Shown here: one piece after another, positions 1 through 8,522 of the stretch
Layout: every line of letters begins with the position of its first letter
Numbering within the stretch: the stretch's first letter is position 1
Source of the DNA: Arthrobacter sp. ISL-72
GTDB taxonomy: Bacteria > Actinomycetota > Actinomycetes > Actinomycetales > Micrococcaceae
Length of the DNA: 64,000 nucleotides
Reading direction: 5' to 3'
NCBI RefSeq assembly: GCF_018613755.1
Contig: NZ_JAGGPP010000001.1
Coordinates: forward strand, 186,001-250,000
The notes under the pieces: generated by a model
Told to the model about the DNA's origin: nothing
The model's input: only the letters and a program-made list of their open reading frames with translations
The model's database searches: none
Position numbers and translations under genes: made by a program

Positions 1-709
1 CCTGACCTCCAGCACCCCGGACGACGCGCGGACCCGCTGGCTGCACGCACGCGGCACGGCCTTCGCTGTTTTCGGCCGGCCCTGGGATTCGGCCGGACAA
101 CCCGTCGCTGCCGACCACCCCTGGGTGGACGTGGACGGCGCCGCCGGAACCGAAGGGTCAGTGAAGATGCTGCTGGCGCAGGGCCACACGAGAATCGGGT
201 TCCTGGGCTGGCACACGGGCAGCCCGGTGGGGAACGACCGCCGGCTGGGCTGGAAGCGCGCCATGAGCGCGGCGGGATACGGCCAGGATCTGGTCACGCT
301 CAACGTGGAGGCGGAAGACACTGTTGCCGGCGGAGCAGCCGGGACGGCCGTGCTGGCATCGAGGGGTGCCACGGCCATGGTCTGCTCCAGCGACTCACTG
401 GCGCTGGGGGCCATGGGGCAGCTCCGGGAATCACGGCCCGGGGCATTCCTCCGCGGCGGAGGCCCTGCCGGGCCGGACGGACAGGCAGCGGTTGTGGGCT
501 TTGACGATACTCCCGTGGCTGCCGCACTGGGGCTTTCCAGTGTCGCCCAGCCCGTGGAGGAGGCCGCGCGCCACGTCATCCGCGTGCTGACGCACGAATT
601 GGACGGCAGCGGAGCCTCGCTGCTGAGCCGTGGAGAGGGCCCGGAAAGGCAGCTCCTCCTTGCGCCGCGCGTCGTGGAACGGATTCCGTTGCCACTCGCT
701 GCACCTTGA
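1..709 (+). CDS. LacI-family transcriptional regulator, C-terminal part (5' end outside window)
   Basis: The frame is open from base 2 and stops at 707-709, so the helix-turn-helix part lies upstream of the window. What remains is the periplasmic-binding-protein-like effector domain of a LacI/GalR repressor. Typical pieces are visible: a beta strand ending FAVFGRPWD, then VDVDGAAGTEGSVKMLLAQG followed by HTRIGFLGW, the dimer-core region AMVCSSDSLALGAMGQL, and VVGFDDTPVAAALGLSSVAQP near the end. Such proteins bind a sugar or sugar phosphate and release an operator. The target gene is not visible because the upstream side is missing. Confidence in the family is high; the ligand is unknown. Confidence 0.88.
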   Translation, partial: LTSSTPDDARTRWLHARGTAFAVFGRPWDSAGQPVAADHPWVDVDGAAGTEGSVKMLLAQGHTRIGFLGWHTGSPVGNDRRLGWKRAMSAAGYGQDLVTLNVEAEDTVAGGAAGTAVLASRGATAMVCSSDSLALGAMGQLRESRPGAFLRGGGPAGPDGQAAVVGFDDTPVAAALGLSSVAQPVEEAARHVIRVLTHELDGSGASLLSRGEGPERQLLLAPRVVERIPLPLAAP

Positions 710-833
710 GCATTCCCGCAGCCGCCGCATTGTCCCGCGGAGGATGGGAGAATCAAAGCCAAGACCATTCGGTGACCCTGCACGGCTGGGCGGCAGCGAC
801 CGAACGGCCACACTGCGCATTGTGGAGCCGATC

Positions 834-1481
834 ATGTCCGAAAAAGCGTCCGTACAAGTTTCACCTGAGGCCCGCCCGGCCCGCCATAGAAGTGCGGCGC
901 CGGTTGCGGCTGGTGTGATCTGCGGGATTGCCTGGGCCGCAGGGTTCCGTGGCTACATGGTGGAGCTCGCCGGTCCCGCGTCCGCTTTCAGCTGGTGGGG
1001 AACCTTCGGCGCGATCCTTGTGCCTGGAGCTGTTGCCGGGGGACTTTTGGGCTGGGCGGAAGCACTGCGGCGCGCAGGCGGGCGGCGGGGCTGGCGGTGG
1101 CTGGCCCTTGCGCCGCTGGCCTTCGCCATTGCCCCTCTGCTTATGCCCGGCGCAGTTGAGGCGCTACTGACTCAAGGGCTGGGTGGGGGCGCCATTGCGG
1201 TCGCGTTGATGGGGCTCGGCGGAGGCTACGCGCTCTCCGGTCGAGGGCCGCTCTGGGCCAGGCTCGTCTGTGGCCTCGTCAGCGCCGCCCTCACCGCACT
1301 ACTTGCCCTGACCGGGCCCGGGATTGCCGGTCCCGCGCTCGCCCTGACCGAACCCCGCGGCGCCTGGGTCGGCGTCCTGGGCGCGTCATTCGTCATTGTG
1401 CTTGCCCTCGCCTCGTCAATTCCGCACCGGCCGACGATCCCCCACGGCCCGCCGAGCCCACACGCCGCCCCCACTGCGTAG
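834..1481 (+). CDS. Hypothetical integral membrane protein
   Basis: A 215-residue protein if it starts at the ATG at 834 (MSEKASVQVSPEARP). The frame is open further upstream, but that part overlaps the end of the LacI gene and looks non-coding. After about 25 polar residues there are roughly five or six hydrophobic segments (AAPVAAGVICGIAWAAGF, FGAILVPGAVAGGLLGW, LALAPLAFAIAPLLM, GGAIAVALMGLGGGYAL, LVCGLVSAALTALLALTG, WVGVLGASFVIVLALAS), then a His/Pro-rich tail (IPHRPTIPHGPPSPH). I do not recognise a family or a catalytic motif. It stands alone on this strand before the riboswitch-controlled SMR pair. The membrane location follows from hydrophobicity; the function is unknown. Confidence 0.6.
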   Translation: MSEKASVQVSPEARPARHRSAAPVAAGVICGIAWAAGFRGYMVELAGPASAFSWWGTFGAILVPGAVAGGLLGWAEALRRAGGRRGWRWLALAPLAFAIAPLLMPGAVEALLTQGLGGGAIAVALMGLGGGYALSGRGPLWARLVCGLVSAALTALLALTGPGIAGPALALTEPRGAWVGVLGASFVIVLALASSIPHRPTIPHGPPSPHAAPTA

Positions 1482-1605
1482 GGAGCCTTTTCCTCGCACG
1501 GTTGCCGGCGGTACCGTCATCCCAGTGATCATCCAATCTTCCCTGTGACCCAGGGTTCTTACAGCGGTTCCTGCCCGCTCTGTCGAGGAGCGCGGATCCC
1601 GCGTG

Positions 1606-1637
1606 CCCGTGGGGGAACCGCCCGGTTCCCCCACGGG
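1606..1637. terminator. Perfect 15-bp hairpin between the membrane protein and the SMR operon
   Basis: CCCGTGGGGGAACCG at 1606-1620 is the exact reverse complement of 1623-1637, with CC between. There is no T-tract on either side. It probably marks the end of the upstream transcript or isolates the riboswitch leader. Confidence 0.5.
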
Positions 1638-1713
1638 TGACCTTAACCACCAACGGTCGCCTCCCGGCGTCGGGCGTTGCTACGCTGGGATCAAGGTTCC
1701 CCCTCCGGAACCT

Positions 1714-1753
1714 CCGGACGACGGTTCAGTACCCGGCACGCGACAAGACTGGC
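1714..1753 (+). promoter_or_regulatory. Guanidine-III riboswitch (ykkC-III)
   Basis: The stretch starts CCGGACGA, contains GTACCCGG (1729-1736) and ends with GACAAGACTGG (1742-1752). These are the conserved blocks of the guanidine-III (ykkC-III) aptamer in order and at normal spacing. The 5' CCGG (1714-1717) can pair with the CCGG at 1733-1736, and CAGT (1727-1730) can pair with ACTG (1748-1751), giving the H-type pseudoknot of the class. The 3' strand is followed at once by the ribosome-binding sequence AAAGGA (1755-1760) of the first SMR gene. That placement fits translational control, with guanidinium binding changing access to the RBS. Known biology: this class controls guanidinium exporters and guanidine-degrading enzymes. 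An Rfam RF01763 covariance search would be decisive. Confidence 0.9.
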
Positions 1754-1766
1754 CAAAGGATCTGTC

Positions 1767-2090
1767 ATGTCGTGGTTAATCCTCATTCTCTCCGGGGCGC
1801 TCGAGGCCGTGTGGGCCGCAGCGCTGCACCGCACTTCCCAGACCAAAGGCCTTCGCCGCGTGCTGCCCACGGTAATCTTCCTGGTTTCCGTCATTGCGAG
1901 CACCGGCGGCCTCGCCATCGCGATGCAGTCCATTCCCACCGGTACCGCCTACGCGGTCTGGGTAGGCGTGGGCGTGGTGATGACCTCCGCGTACGCGATC
2001 GTCACCAAGGCGGAACGCGCGACGACGGCCCGGCTGCTGCTGCTCGCCGGGATCGCCGCGTGCGTTGTGGGCCTGAAGGTGGTGGCGTAA
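1767..2090 (+). CDS. SMR-family transporter, first subunit of a paired guanidinium exporter (Gdx/SugE type)
   Basis: 107 residues with four predicted transmembrane helices, the normal size for small multidrug resistance proteins. I chose the ATG at 1767 (MSWLILILSGALEAVWA) because it sits 6 bases after AAAGGA and matches the SugE N-terminus; the frame runs further upstream through the riboswitch. Glu13 and Trp16 are in the positions of the proton/substrate-coupling residues, and the helix-3 motif GTAYAVWVGVG is the form typical of the Gdx/SugE subtype. Known for the subtype: export of guanidinium coupled to proton entry. The riboswitch supports that substrate. The stop overlaps the next gene's start (TAATG), which suggests coupled translation of two different subunits acting as a heterodimer. 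Confidence 0.92.
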   Translation: MSWLILILSGALEAVWAAALHRTSQTKGLRRVLPTVIFLVSVIASTGGLAIAMQSIPTGTAYAVWVGVGVVMTSAYAIVTKAERATTARLLLLAGIAACVVGLKVVA

Positions 2091-2428
2091 TGACCAAGAA
2101 TACGATTGCCTGGCTGACCCTGCTCGGTTCCGCCGTCCTCGAGGCGGTCTGGGCCACCGCCCTGGGGCTGTCCGATGGCTTCTCCCAGGCCCTGCCCACC
2201 GCCATCTTTGCGGTCACGGCCGCGCTGAGCATGAGTGGCCTTGGGACCGCCGTGAAAACCATCCCGCTCGGGACCGCCTACGCCGTCTGGGTGGGGATCG
2301 GCGCTGCCCTGACCGTGGGCTGGGCCATGGCCACCGGCGTCGAGCCCGCCAGCCCGCTCAAACTGCTGTTCATCGCCGGGATCGTGGGCTGCGCTGCGGG
2401 TCTGAAGCGCCTGCCGCAGGACCGGTAG
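2090..2428 (+). CDS. SMR-family transporter, second subunit of the pair
   Basis: 112 residues, four transmembrane helices, starting at the ATG that shares one base with the stop of the previous gene. Glu18 lies in SAVLEAVWATAL, equivalent to Glu13 of its partner, and helix 3 carries GTAYAVWVGIG. The two proteins are clearly paralogous but not identical, as expected for a paired SMR where the subunits insert in opposite orientations. Expression should depend on the same guanidine-III riboswitch. The last ~59 bases overlap tail-to-tail with the LacI gene on the other strand. Confidence in SMR is high; the guanidinium substrate is inferred from subtype and riboswitch. Confidence 0.91.
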   Translation: MTKNTIAWLTLLGSAVLEAVWATALGLSDGFSQALPTAIFAVTAALSMSGLGTAVKTIPLGTAYAVWVGIGAALTVGWAMATGVEPASPLKLLFIAGIVGCAAGLKRLPQDR

Positions 2429-3455
2429 AGCCGCGCACCACAAGGTCGGACGCCAGGACCACCGGCGAGCGCGTTGACTGTTCGCCGGCAATTTCGGCAG
2501 CGAGTGCATGGACGGCGGCGTGGGCGATCGCGGCGGCAGGCTGACGGAGCGTGGTCAGCGGCGGATTGGTGAGCGCCATCAGCGCGGAATCATCGAAGCC
2601 GACGATGGACACGTCTTCCGGCACGCGCAATCCCCTGGACTGCGCCGCGCGGATGGCGCCCAGCGCCATGACGTCGGAGCCACACACAATCGCGGTGTGG
2701 CCGGAGTCCAGGAGTTCATTGGCCGCGCTCTGACCGCCTTCCACCGTGAACATGCTGGTGGCCGTGTGAGGTTCCGGGTCATCGGTACCCAGGTACTCGG
2801 CGAGGGCGGAGCGGAATCCGGCCAGCTTCTGCCGGCTGGGAATGAAGCGGTGGGGCCCGATTGCCAGCCCCACCTTCCGGTGCCCCAGGCTGGCAAGGTG
2901 CTGTACCGCCGTGCTGATTGCCGCGGCGTCGTCGTTGGATACGGAAGCAGCTGCCAGTTCCGGCCGGGCGCCGTTGACAAGGACGAACGGGACGCCGCGG
3001 CCGCGCAGACGGTGGTAGCGCTCCAGGCTGGCCTGGCCATCGGCGTGTGCACTGCAGATGAAAATGATGCCGGACGCCTCCTGCCCCACGAGCATCTCAA
3101 TGTATTCGTCCTCCGAGCGTCCGCCGCCCGGCAGGGCACAGATGATCGGAATGAAGTCCTCCTGGGAAAGGAGCGAAACCACGGCCTGGGCAATTGCCGG
3201 AAAAATGGGATTGGTCAGGTCCGGGACGATGATCCCCACCTGTCCCCTGGTGGCGCTGCGGGCACGGTCCGGGCGCTCGTAGCCCAGGTCGTCCATCGCG
3301 GCGAGAACTGCCTGCCGCACCTCCCGTGAAACGCCCTTGCGGCCATTGACCACGCGCGACACGGTGGCGATGCTGACACCGACCTTCCGTGCGAGGTCCT
3401 CCAGTTTAGGACGCTCCGCTGCAGCAGGTTCCGTCCCGCCCCCAGTCATGCTCAT
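2370..3455 (-). CDS. LacI-family transcriptional regulator, probable repressor of the divergent pullulanase gene
   Basis: 361 residues. The N-terminal helix-turn-helix is complete: LEDLARKVGVSIATVSRVVNG (about residues 18-38), followed by the hinge region VLAAMDDLGYERP. The effector-binding core follows with standard landmarks: GIIVPDLTNPIFPAIAQAV, FVLVNGARPE, HLASLGHRKVGLAIGP, SDVMALGAIRAAQSRGLRVPEDVSIVGFDDS and LTTLRQP. The start is the ATG ending at 3455. It is divergent from the secreted pullulanase at 3650 with 194 bases between, holding two small palindromes and a good promoter. The simplest reading is repression of pullulanase until a maltodextrin-type sugar is present. The ligand is inference. 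The 3' end overlaps the SMR gene. Confidence 0.9.
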   Translation of the reverse strand: MSMTGGGTEPAAAERPKLEDLARKVGVSIATVSRVVNGRKGVSREVRQAVLAAMDDLGYERPDRARSATRGQVGIIVPDLTNPIFPAIAQAVVSLLSQEDFIPIICALPGGGRSEDEYIEMLVGQEASGIIFICSAHADGQASLERYHRLRGRGVPFVLVNGARPELAAASVSNDDAAAISTAVQHLASLGHRKVGLAIGPHRFIPSRQKLAGFRSALAEYLGTDDPEPHTATSMFTVEGGQSAANELLDSGHTAIVCGSDVMALGAIRAAQSRGLRVPEDVSIVGFDDSALMALTNPPLTTLRQPAAAIAHAAVHALAAEIAGEQSTRSPVVLASDLVVRGSTGPAAGASDPQRSPRSRR

Positions 3456-3524
3456 CAGGCTCCTTCACCGGAACGGCCGTCCGGAAGTCATCGTATTTCC
3501 AGTGTACGGAAGCCGCGTGCTGCG

Positions 3525-3590
3525 TTTCATGAAAACAAAGCGTGAAATTTTCAGTAAATGGTTGACGTGCTGAGAACGGATACCTAGGCT
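3525..3590 (+). promoter_or_regulatory. Pullulanase promoter with candidate LacI operator palindromes
   Basis: A sigma-A-like promoter is present: TTGACG at 3562-3567, 17-base spacer, TAGGCT at 3585-3590. Just upstream lie two AT-rich palindromes, TTTCATGAAA (3525-3534) and TGAAATTTTCA (3543-3553). They stand out from the GC-rich background and flank the -35 side. They are candidate operator half-sites for the divergent LacI regulator; binding is not shown. Confidence 0.55.
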
Positions 3591-3649
3591 CGTCGGTATC
3601 CCCGCTCACCGCTGATGCCGTTCTGGGGCATTGCCAAGGAAGGTCTTCC

Positions 3650-6600
3650 ATGACTCGTCACTCGCGCCCGCCCGGGCCCCCACCCACCCTTAACAGGAAA
3701 TTCGCGGCTGCATTGGCAGCGGCCTGTGTCACTCCCCTGGCGTTGGGAGCCCTTGCCCTCCCAGCGTTTGCAGACCACACAGCCGTGCCGGAGGCCGTGG
3801 CGCTCGTAGGATCGCTGCAGTCCGAAATCGGCTGCCCCGGAGACTGGCAGCCGGAGTGCATCGCCAGCAGGCTACTGCCGGTGGCGGGATCCGCAACCCT
3901 GTACCAAGCCACCTTCGAGATCCCCGCAGGCACCTACGGCATGAAGGTTGCCCTCAACAATTCATGGGACGAGAACTACGGCACAGGCGGAGTGGCCGGA
4001 GGCGGCGACATCGTGCTCACCGCCCCGGGAGGACCCGTGACCTTCACCTACGACCACGCCAGCCACACCCTCAGCAACGACGTCCCGGATGCGCTGGGAG
4101 CCGATGCCGGGGCTCACTGGCTGACGGCGGACACCATCGCATGGCAAGCCCCCGCGGCCGAAGGAACCACGTACCGGCTTTATAGCGCTCCCGACGGCGG
4201 CCTGACCGTTGCTGACGGACAGATCACCGGAGGCACTTTCCTACCGCTCGAGCAGGATGCCGAAGCGCTGGAGGCCGGCCTGGCGGCCAAGTATCCCCAT
4301 CTGGCTGGCCTCGCCTCCCTGCGGCTGGGGGAGGAGGACGCGCTCCGGGCCAAGGACCTGCTCAAAGGCCAGCTGCTCGTGGCCGCCATCGGGACGGACG
4401 GCAAGGTCACAGCCACTACCGGAGTCCAGATCCCCGGAGTCCTGGACATGCTCTACCAAGGAGCGGCGGAGCAGGAACTCGGACTGGCGTGGAAGGGCAA
4501 GCGCCCGGAGCTTTCCCTGTGGGCCCCCACGGCCCGCAGCGTCACCGTCCACACGTACGCCTCCGGATCCGGTGGCAGCCCCGTGTCCAGCAAGGCCATG
4601 AAACCCGCCAGGGACGGCGTCTGGTCCGTCACCGGGGACAAGGATTGGAACGGCACCTACTACCTGTACGAGGTAGAGGTCTTCGTCCCGGAAACCGGCA
4701 AGGTCGAGCGGAACCTCGTCACCGACCCCTACAGCGTTGGCCTTTCCGCCAACTCCGAACGCAGCCTTTTTGTGGACCTGGAGGACAAGTCCCTGGCACC
4801 GGACAACTGGGGCAAACTGAAGAAGCCGGAGCTCGGCAAGCCGGAGGACCTCTCCCTCTATGAGCTGCACGTGCGCGACTTCTCCATCACCGATGCGTCA
4901 GTTCCGGCCGAGCACCGTGGCACGTACAAGGCGTTTACTGACCCCGGCAGCAAAGGCATGAGTCGGATCCGGGAACTGGTGGACGCCGGGATGAATGCGG
5001 TCCACCTGCTGCCCGTCAACGACATCGGCACGATCGAGGAGCGCCGCAGCGAGCAGCGTGAACCGCTCTGTGACCTCGCTGCCCTTCCGTCCGATTCAGA
5101 GGAGCAGCAGGCCTGCGTGGCAGGGACGGCAGCCAAGGACGGCTTCAACTGGGGCTACGATCCCCTGCACTACACAACGCCTGAAGGCTCCTATTCCACC
5201 AACCCGGACGGAGCCACTCGGATCACCGAATTCCGCGGCATGGTGGCCGCACTCAACACCGCGGGGGCGCGGGTGATCCAGGACGTTGTCTACAATCACA
5301 CCTCGAGTGCCGGCCAGTCCGGCAGCAACAACCTTGACCGGATTGTTCCGGGCTACTACCACCGCCTGAATGCCGCCACCGGATCCCTCGAGACGTCCAC
5401 GTGCTGCGCCAACACGGCCACCGAGAACGCCATGATGGGCAAGCTCATGATCGATTCCCTGGTGACCCTGGCCAAGACTTACAAGCTGGACGGCTTCCGC
5501 TTTGACCTCATGGGGCACCACTCCAAGCAGAACATGCTGGACGTCAGGGCAGCCCTCGATAAGCTGACCCTGGCCAGGGACGGAGTGGACGGCAAGAACA
5601 TCACCCTGTACGGCGAGGGCTGGAACTTCGGCGAAGTGGCCAACAACGCCAGGTTCGTCCAGGCCACCCAGGCGAACATGGCCGGAACGGGCATCGGCAC
5701 GTTCAACGACCGCCTGCGCGACGCCGTCCGCGGCGGAAGCCCGTTCGACCCGGATCCGCGGGTTCAGGGATTCGCTTCCGGCCTTTTCACGGATCCCAAC
5801 GGCTCCTCGGCCAACGGCACCCCCGAACAGCAAAAAGCCGCCCTGCTCCTCGCCCAGGACCTTGTGAAGGTGGGCCTGACCGGCAACCTGAAGGACTACT
5901 CCTTCATTGACCGCACGGGCGCGACCGTTACGGGTGCGGCGGTGCCGTACAACGGCGCCCCTGCCGGGTACGCGAGCGACCCGCAGGAGGCCGTCACTTA
6001 CGTGGAAGCCCACGACAACGAGACGTTGTTCGACGCCCTTGCCCTGAAGCTTCCCCAACACACGGCAATGGCCGACCGGACACGGATGCAGACTCTCGCC
6101 CTCAGCACCACAGCCTTCGGCCAGGGCATCTCCTTCTGGCACGCCGGAGGCGAATCGCTGCGCAGCAAGTCCCTGGACCGCAACAGCTACGATTCCGGCG
6201 ACTGGTTCAACGTCCTGGACCACACGGATGCCACCAACGGCTTCGGCCGTGGCTTGCCGCCCAAAACTGACAACGAGGACAAGTACGACTACATGCGCCC
6301 GTTGCTGGCAGACCCGGCGCAGAAGCCGGCTTCAGCGGAGATCGCGGAAGCCCGCGGCCGGGCGGCCGAATTGCTGCAGATCCGCAAGAGCACGCCGCTG
6401 TTCCACCTGGGCGAGGCCGGACTGGTCCAGCAGAAGGTCTCCTTCCCGGCCGGTGGCCCCGAACAGACCCCGGGCGTGGTGGTGATGCGCATTGACGATT
6501 CCGTCGGCACGGACGTGGACAAGAACCTGCGCGGCCTGGTGGTGGTCTTCAACGCCTCGGATGAGGCAGTGAACCAGACAGTTGCCGGGACGGCAGGGTC

Positions 6601-6727
6601 CGCTTACGCCCTCCACCCGATACAGGCAGCGGGCATCGACTCAGTGGTCAAGTCGGCCGTCCACGACCCGGCGACCGGAACCTTCACCGTGCCCGCCCGC
6701 ACTGTGGCGGTGTTTCAGGACAAGTAA
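3650..6727 (+). CDS. pulA: Secreted pullulanase-type alpha-1,6-glucosidase (GH13)
   Basis: 1025 residues. A signal peptide is visible (positively charged start, hydrophobic stretch about residues 17-37, ending [10 protein letters not shown]), so the enzyme is exported. An N-terminal beta-rich region starting near [17 protein letters not shown] resembles the starch-binding/E-set regions of large pullulanases. The central region contains the type-I pullulanase signature FNWGYDP (about 499-505) and the GH13 catalytic set: nucleophile Asp in [11 protein letters not shown] (about 619), acid/base Glu in LYGEGWNFG (about 656) and the third carboxylate in [11 protein letters not shown] (about 789). 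Known reaction: hydrolysis of alpha-1,6 branch links in pullulan and branched starch oligosaccharides. It has its own promoter, and control by the divergent LacI protein is inferred. The gene looks intact. Confidence 0.93.
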   Translation: MTRHSRPPGPPPTLNRKFAAALAAACVTPLALGALALPAFADHTAVPEAVALVGSLQSEIGCPGDWQPECIASRLLPVAGSATLYQATFEIPAGTYGMKVALNNSWDENYGTGGVAGGGDIVLTAPGGPVTFTYDHASHTLSNDVPDALGADAGAHWLTADTIAWQAPAAEGTTYRLYSAPDGGLTVADGQITGGTFLPLEQDAEALEAGLAAKYPHLAGLASLRLGEEDALRAKDLLKGQLLVAAIGTDGKVTATTGVQIPGVLDMLYQGAAEQELGLAWKGKRPELSLWAPTARSVTVHTYASGSGGSPVSSKAMKPARDGVWSVTGDKDWNGTYYLYEVEVFVPETGKVERNLVTDPYSVGLSANSERSLFVDLEDKSLAPDNWGKLKKPELGKPEDLSLYELHVRDFSITDASVPAEHRGTYKAFTDPGSKGMSRIRELVDAGMNAVHLLPVNDIGTIEERRSEQREPLCDLAALPSDSEEQQACVAGTAAKDGFNWGYDPLHYTTPEGSYSTNPDGATRITEFRGMVAALNTAGARVIQDVVYNHTSSAGQSGSNNLDRIVPGYYHRLNAATGSLETSTCCANTATENAMMGKLMIDSLVTLAKTYKLDGFRFDLMGHHSKQNMLDVRAALDKLTLARDGVDGKNITLYGEGWNFGEVANNARFVQATQANMAGTGIGTFNDRLRDAVRGGSPFDPDPRVQGFASGLFTDPNGSSANGTPEQQKAALLLAQDLVKVGLTGNLKDYSFIDRTGATVTGAAVPYNGAPAGYASDPQEAVTYVEAHDNETLFDALALKLPQHTAMADRTRMQTLALSTTAFGQGISFWHAGGESLRSKSLDRNSYDSGDWFNVLDHTDATNGFGRGLPPKTDNEDKYDYMRPLLADPAQKPASAEIAEARGRAAELLQIRKSTPLFHLGEAGLVQQKVSFPAGGPEQTPGVVVMRIDDSVGTDVDKNLRGLVVVFNASDEAVNQTVAGTAGSAYALHPIQAAGIDSVVKSAVHDPATGTFTVPARTVAVFQDK

Positions 6728-6803
6728 AATGTTCCAGGATGAGTAGCAGCTGCAGGGCGACGGGAAACCCGCGAGGCCCGGCAGCCGGATTAGGCTGGTG
6801 GCC

Positions 6804-7481
6804 ATGGCAACCTCCCCGGTGGACCCGAACCCTGTGCTGCCCCTGGATGGCGCGGTCCAGCATCCGGCCGTAACGGCGGCTGTGGCGGAGCTGCGCGCCC
6901 GACTCGAATCAGGGCAGCGGATGCTGCTCGGCATCACCGGTTCGCCGGGTTCCGGCAAATCCACGTTCGCGGCCGGCCTGCACCGCCTATTCGGTGCAGG
7001 CGCGGCCGTGGTGGTGCCCATGGACGGATTCCATCTGGGCAACGCGATCATCGACGGCACCCCGCTGCGGCAGCGCAAGGGTGCACTCGACACCTTCGAC
7101 GCCGGCGGTTACCTCTCGCTGCTGCGCCGGCTGGCGCTGCGGGACGAGCCCGTGGTCTACGCCCCTGATTTCCGCCGCCAGATCGACGAACCGGTGGCGG
7201 CTTCCATCGCCGTTCCGGCGTCCGTGCAGCTAGTGATCACCGAAGGGAATTACCTTTTGGTGGATCACCCCGTCTGGCGGCAGATTCGCGCGCAGCTCGA
7301 CGAGGTCTGGTTTATGGACACTCCCGCGGACCTGCGCCTGCGGCGGCTGGTGGACCGGCATATGCACTTTGGCATGGACCGGTTAGCGGCGGAGGCATGG
7401 GCCGCGGGCTCGGATGAAGCCAACGCCCGGCTGGTCGAAACCACCCGCGCTGCCGCGGACCGAGTCATTCCCTGGACGTAA
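6804..7481 (+). CDS. Nucleoside/nucleotide kinase family protein (P-loop; uridine kinase / PanK-like fold)
   Basis: 225 residues from the ATG at 6804; a GTG two codons earlier is an alternative. A -10-like TAGGCT at 6791-6796 lies about 8 bases before the ATG, so the mRNA may be leaderless. The Walker A loop is GITGSPGSGKST (about residues 40-51). The motif VVPMDGFHLGNAIIDGTPLRQRKG is shared by the PanK/uridine-kinase/fructokinase-like group, as are YAPDFRR and VITEGNYLLVDHPVW. The family phosphorylates nucleosides, pantothenate or sugars using ATP, and the substrate cannot be fixed from sequence alone. It precedes an aldo-keto reductase by 18 bases and may be co-transcribed with it. Confidence 0.8.
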   Translation: MATSPVDPNPVLPLDGAVQHPAVTAAVAELRARLESGQRMLLGITGSPGSGKSTFAAGLHRLFGAGAAVVVPMDGFHLGNAIIDGTPLRQRKGALDTFDAGGYLSLLRRLALRDEPVVYAPDFRRQIDEPVAASIAVPASVQLVITEGNYLLVDHPVWRQIRAQLDEVWFMDTPADLRLRRLVDRHMHFGMDRLAAEAWAAGSDEANARLVETTRAAADRVIPWT

Positions 7482-7499
7482 CCAACAAGGAGAACCGTC

Positions 7500-8513
7500 A
7501 TGACAACAGCAACTCCGGTCCACCTCGGCGACGGCCTCAACGTCAGCCCTCTGGGGTTCGGCGGAATGGCCCTCACTCCGGTCTACGGCGACGTCGACCA
7601 GAACGATGCCCTGCGCACCCTCCACCATGCGGTGGATGCCGGCGTCACGTTCATCGACACCGCGGATATTTACGGCGGCGGCAGCAACGAGGAGCTCATC
7701 GCCCGGTTGCTCAAGGAACGCAGGGATGAAGTGCAGCTGGCCACCAAGTTCGGGCTGGTGGGCACGCCCTCGGCGGGGTACACGGACATCCGGGGTGACC
7801 GCATCCACGTCCGGCAGGCGGTGGAGGCCAGCCTCAGGCGCCTGGGGACGGACACGATCGACCTCTACTACATGCACCGCCGCGACCTCCGCGTTCCGAT
7901 TGTGGAAACGGTGGAGGCCATGGCGGAGCTGGTGCAGCAGGGCAAGGTCCGGCACCTCGGCCTGTCGGAAGTGACTGCGGAGGAACTGCGGGAGGCCAGC
8001 AGCATCCACCCCATCGCCGCCGTCCAGAGCGAGTGGTCGATCTGGAGCCGCGACGTGGAACGCAACGTTGTTCCCGCTGCTGCCGGGCTTGGCGTGGGCT
8101 TCGTGCCCTACTCGCCGCTGGGCCGCGGATTCCTGACCGGCACCGTGGACGCGTCGCAGCTGGGCAGCGACGACTTCCGCCGGAAGATTCCGCGCTTTGC
8201 CGAATCCGCCGCGGACGCCAACCAGGTGGTGGTGGCGGCGGTCCAGTCCGTCGCCGCTGAGCACTCCGTGGCAGGTCTCCCTGCGACCCCCGCCCAGGTG
8301 GCGCTTGCCTGGCTGCTCGCCCAGGGCAGGCGGCTCGGCCTGCCGGTGGTCCCCATCCCCGGCACCCGCAAGGCGGAACGGATTGACGAGAACCTCGGCG
8401 CACTGGGGCTCAACTTCACCCAGGCGCAGCTGGAGAAGCTCGACGCCGCCGCGGACGCCGTCGTCGGCTCCCGTTCAGCGGACCCCAACTGGGTGTCGCA
8501 GGGCCGCGAGTAG
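7500..8513 (+). CDS. Aldo/keto reductase
   Basis: 337 residues, start preceded by the ribosome-binding sequence AAGGAGAA. The (alpha/beta)8 NADPH-dependent reductase family is evident from the N-terminal VSPLGFGGMALTPVYG and the catalytic tetrad: Asp and Tyr in FIDTADIYGGG, Lys in LATKFGLVG, His in LYYMHRRD. The C-terminal part has YSPLGRGFLTG and PVVPIPGTRKAERIDEN, the cofactor-binding loop seen in YajO/Tas-type members. It reduces carbonyls of unknown identity in the cytoplasm. The length is normal and all catalytic residues are present. It lies 18 bases after the kinase gene and converges on the ABC permease gene. Confidence 0.92.
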   Translation: MTTATPVHLGDGLNVSPLGFGGMALTPVYGDVDQNDALRTLHHAVDAGVTFIDTADIYGGGSNEELIARLLKERRDEVQLATKFGLVGTPSAGYTDIRGDRIHVRQAVEASLRRLGTDTIDLYYMHRRDLRVPIVETVEAMAELVQQGKVRHLGLSEVTAEELREASSIHPIAAVQSEWSIWSRDVERNVVPAAAGLGVGFVPYSPLGRGFLTGTVDASQLGSDDFRRKIPRFAESAADANQVVVAAVQSVAAEHSVAGLPATPAQVALAWLLAQGRRLGLPVVPIPGTRKAERIDENLGALGLNFTQAQLEKLDAAADAVVGSRSADPNWVSQGRE

Positions 8514-8522
8514 GGAGGGGCT

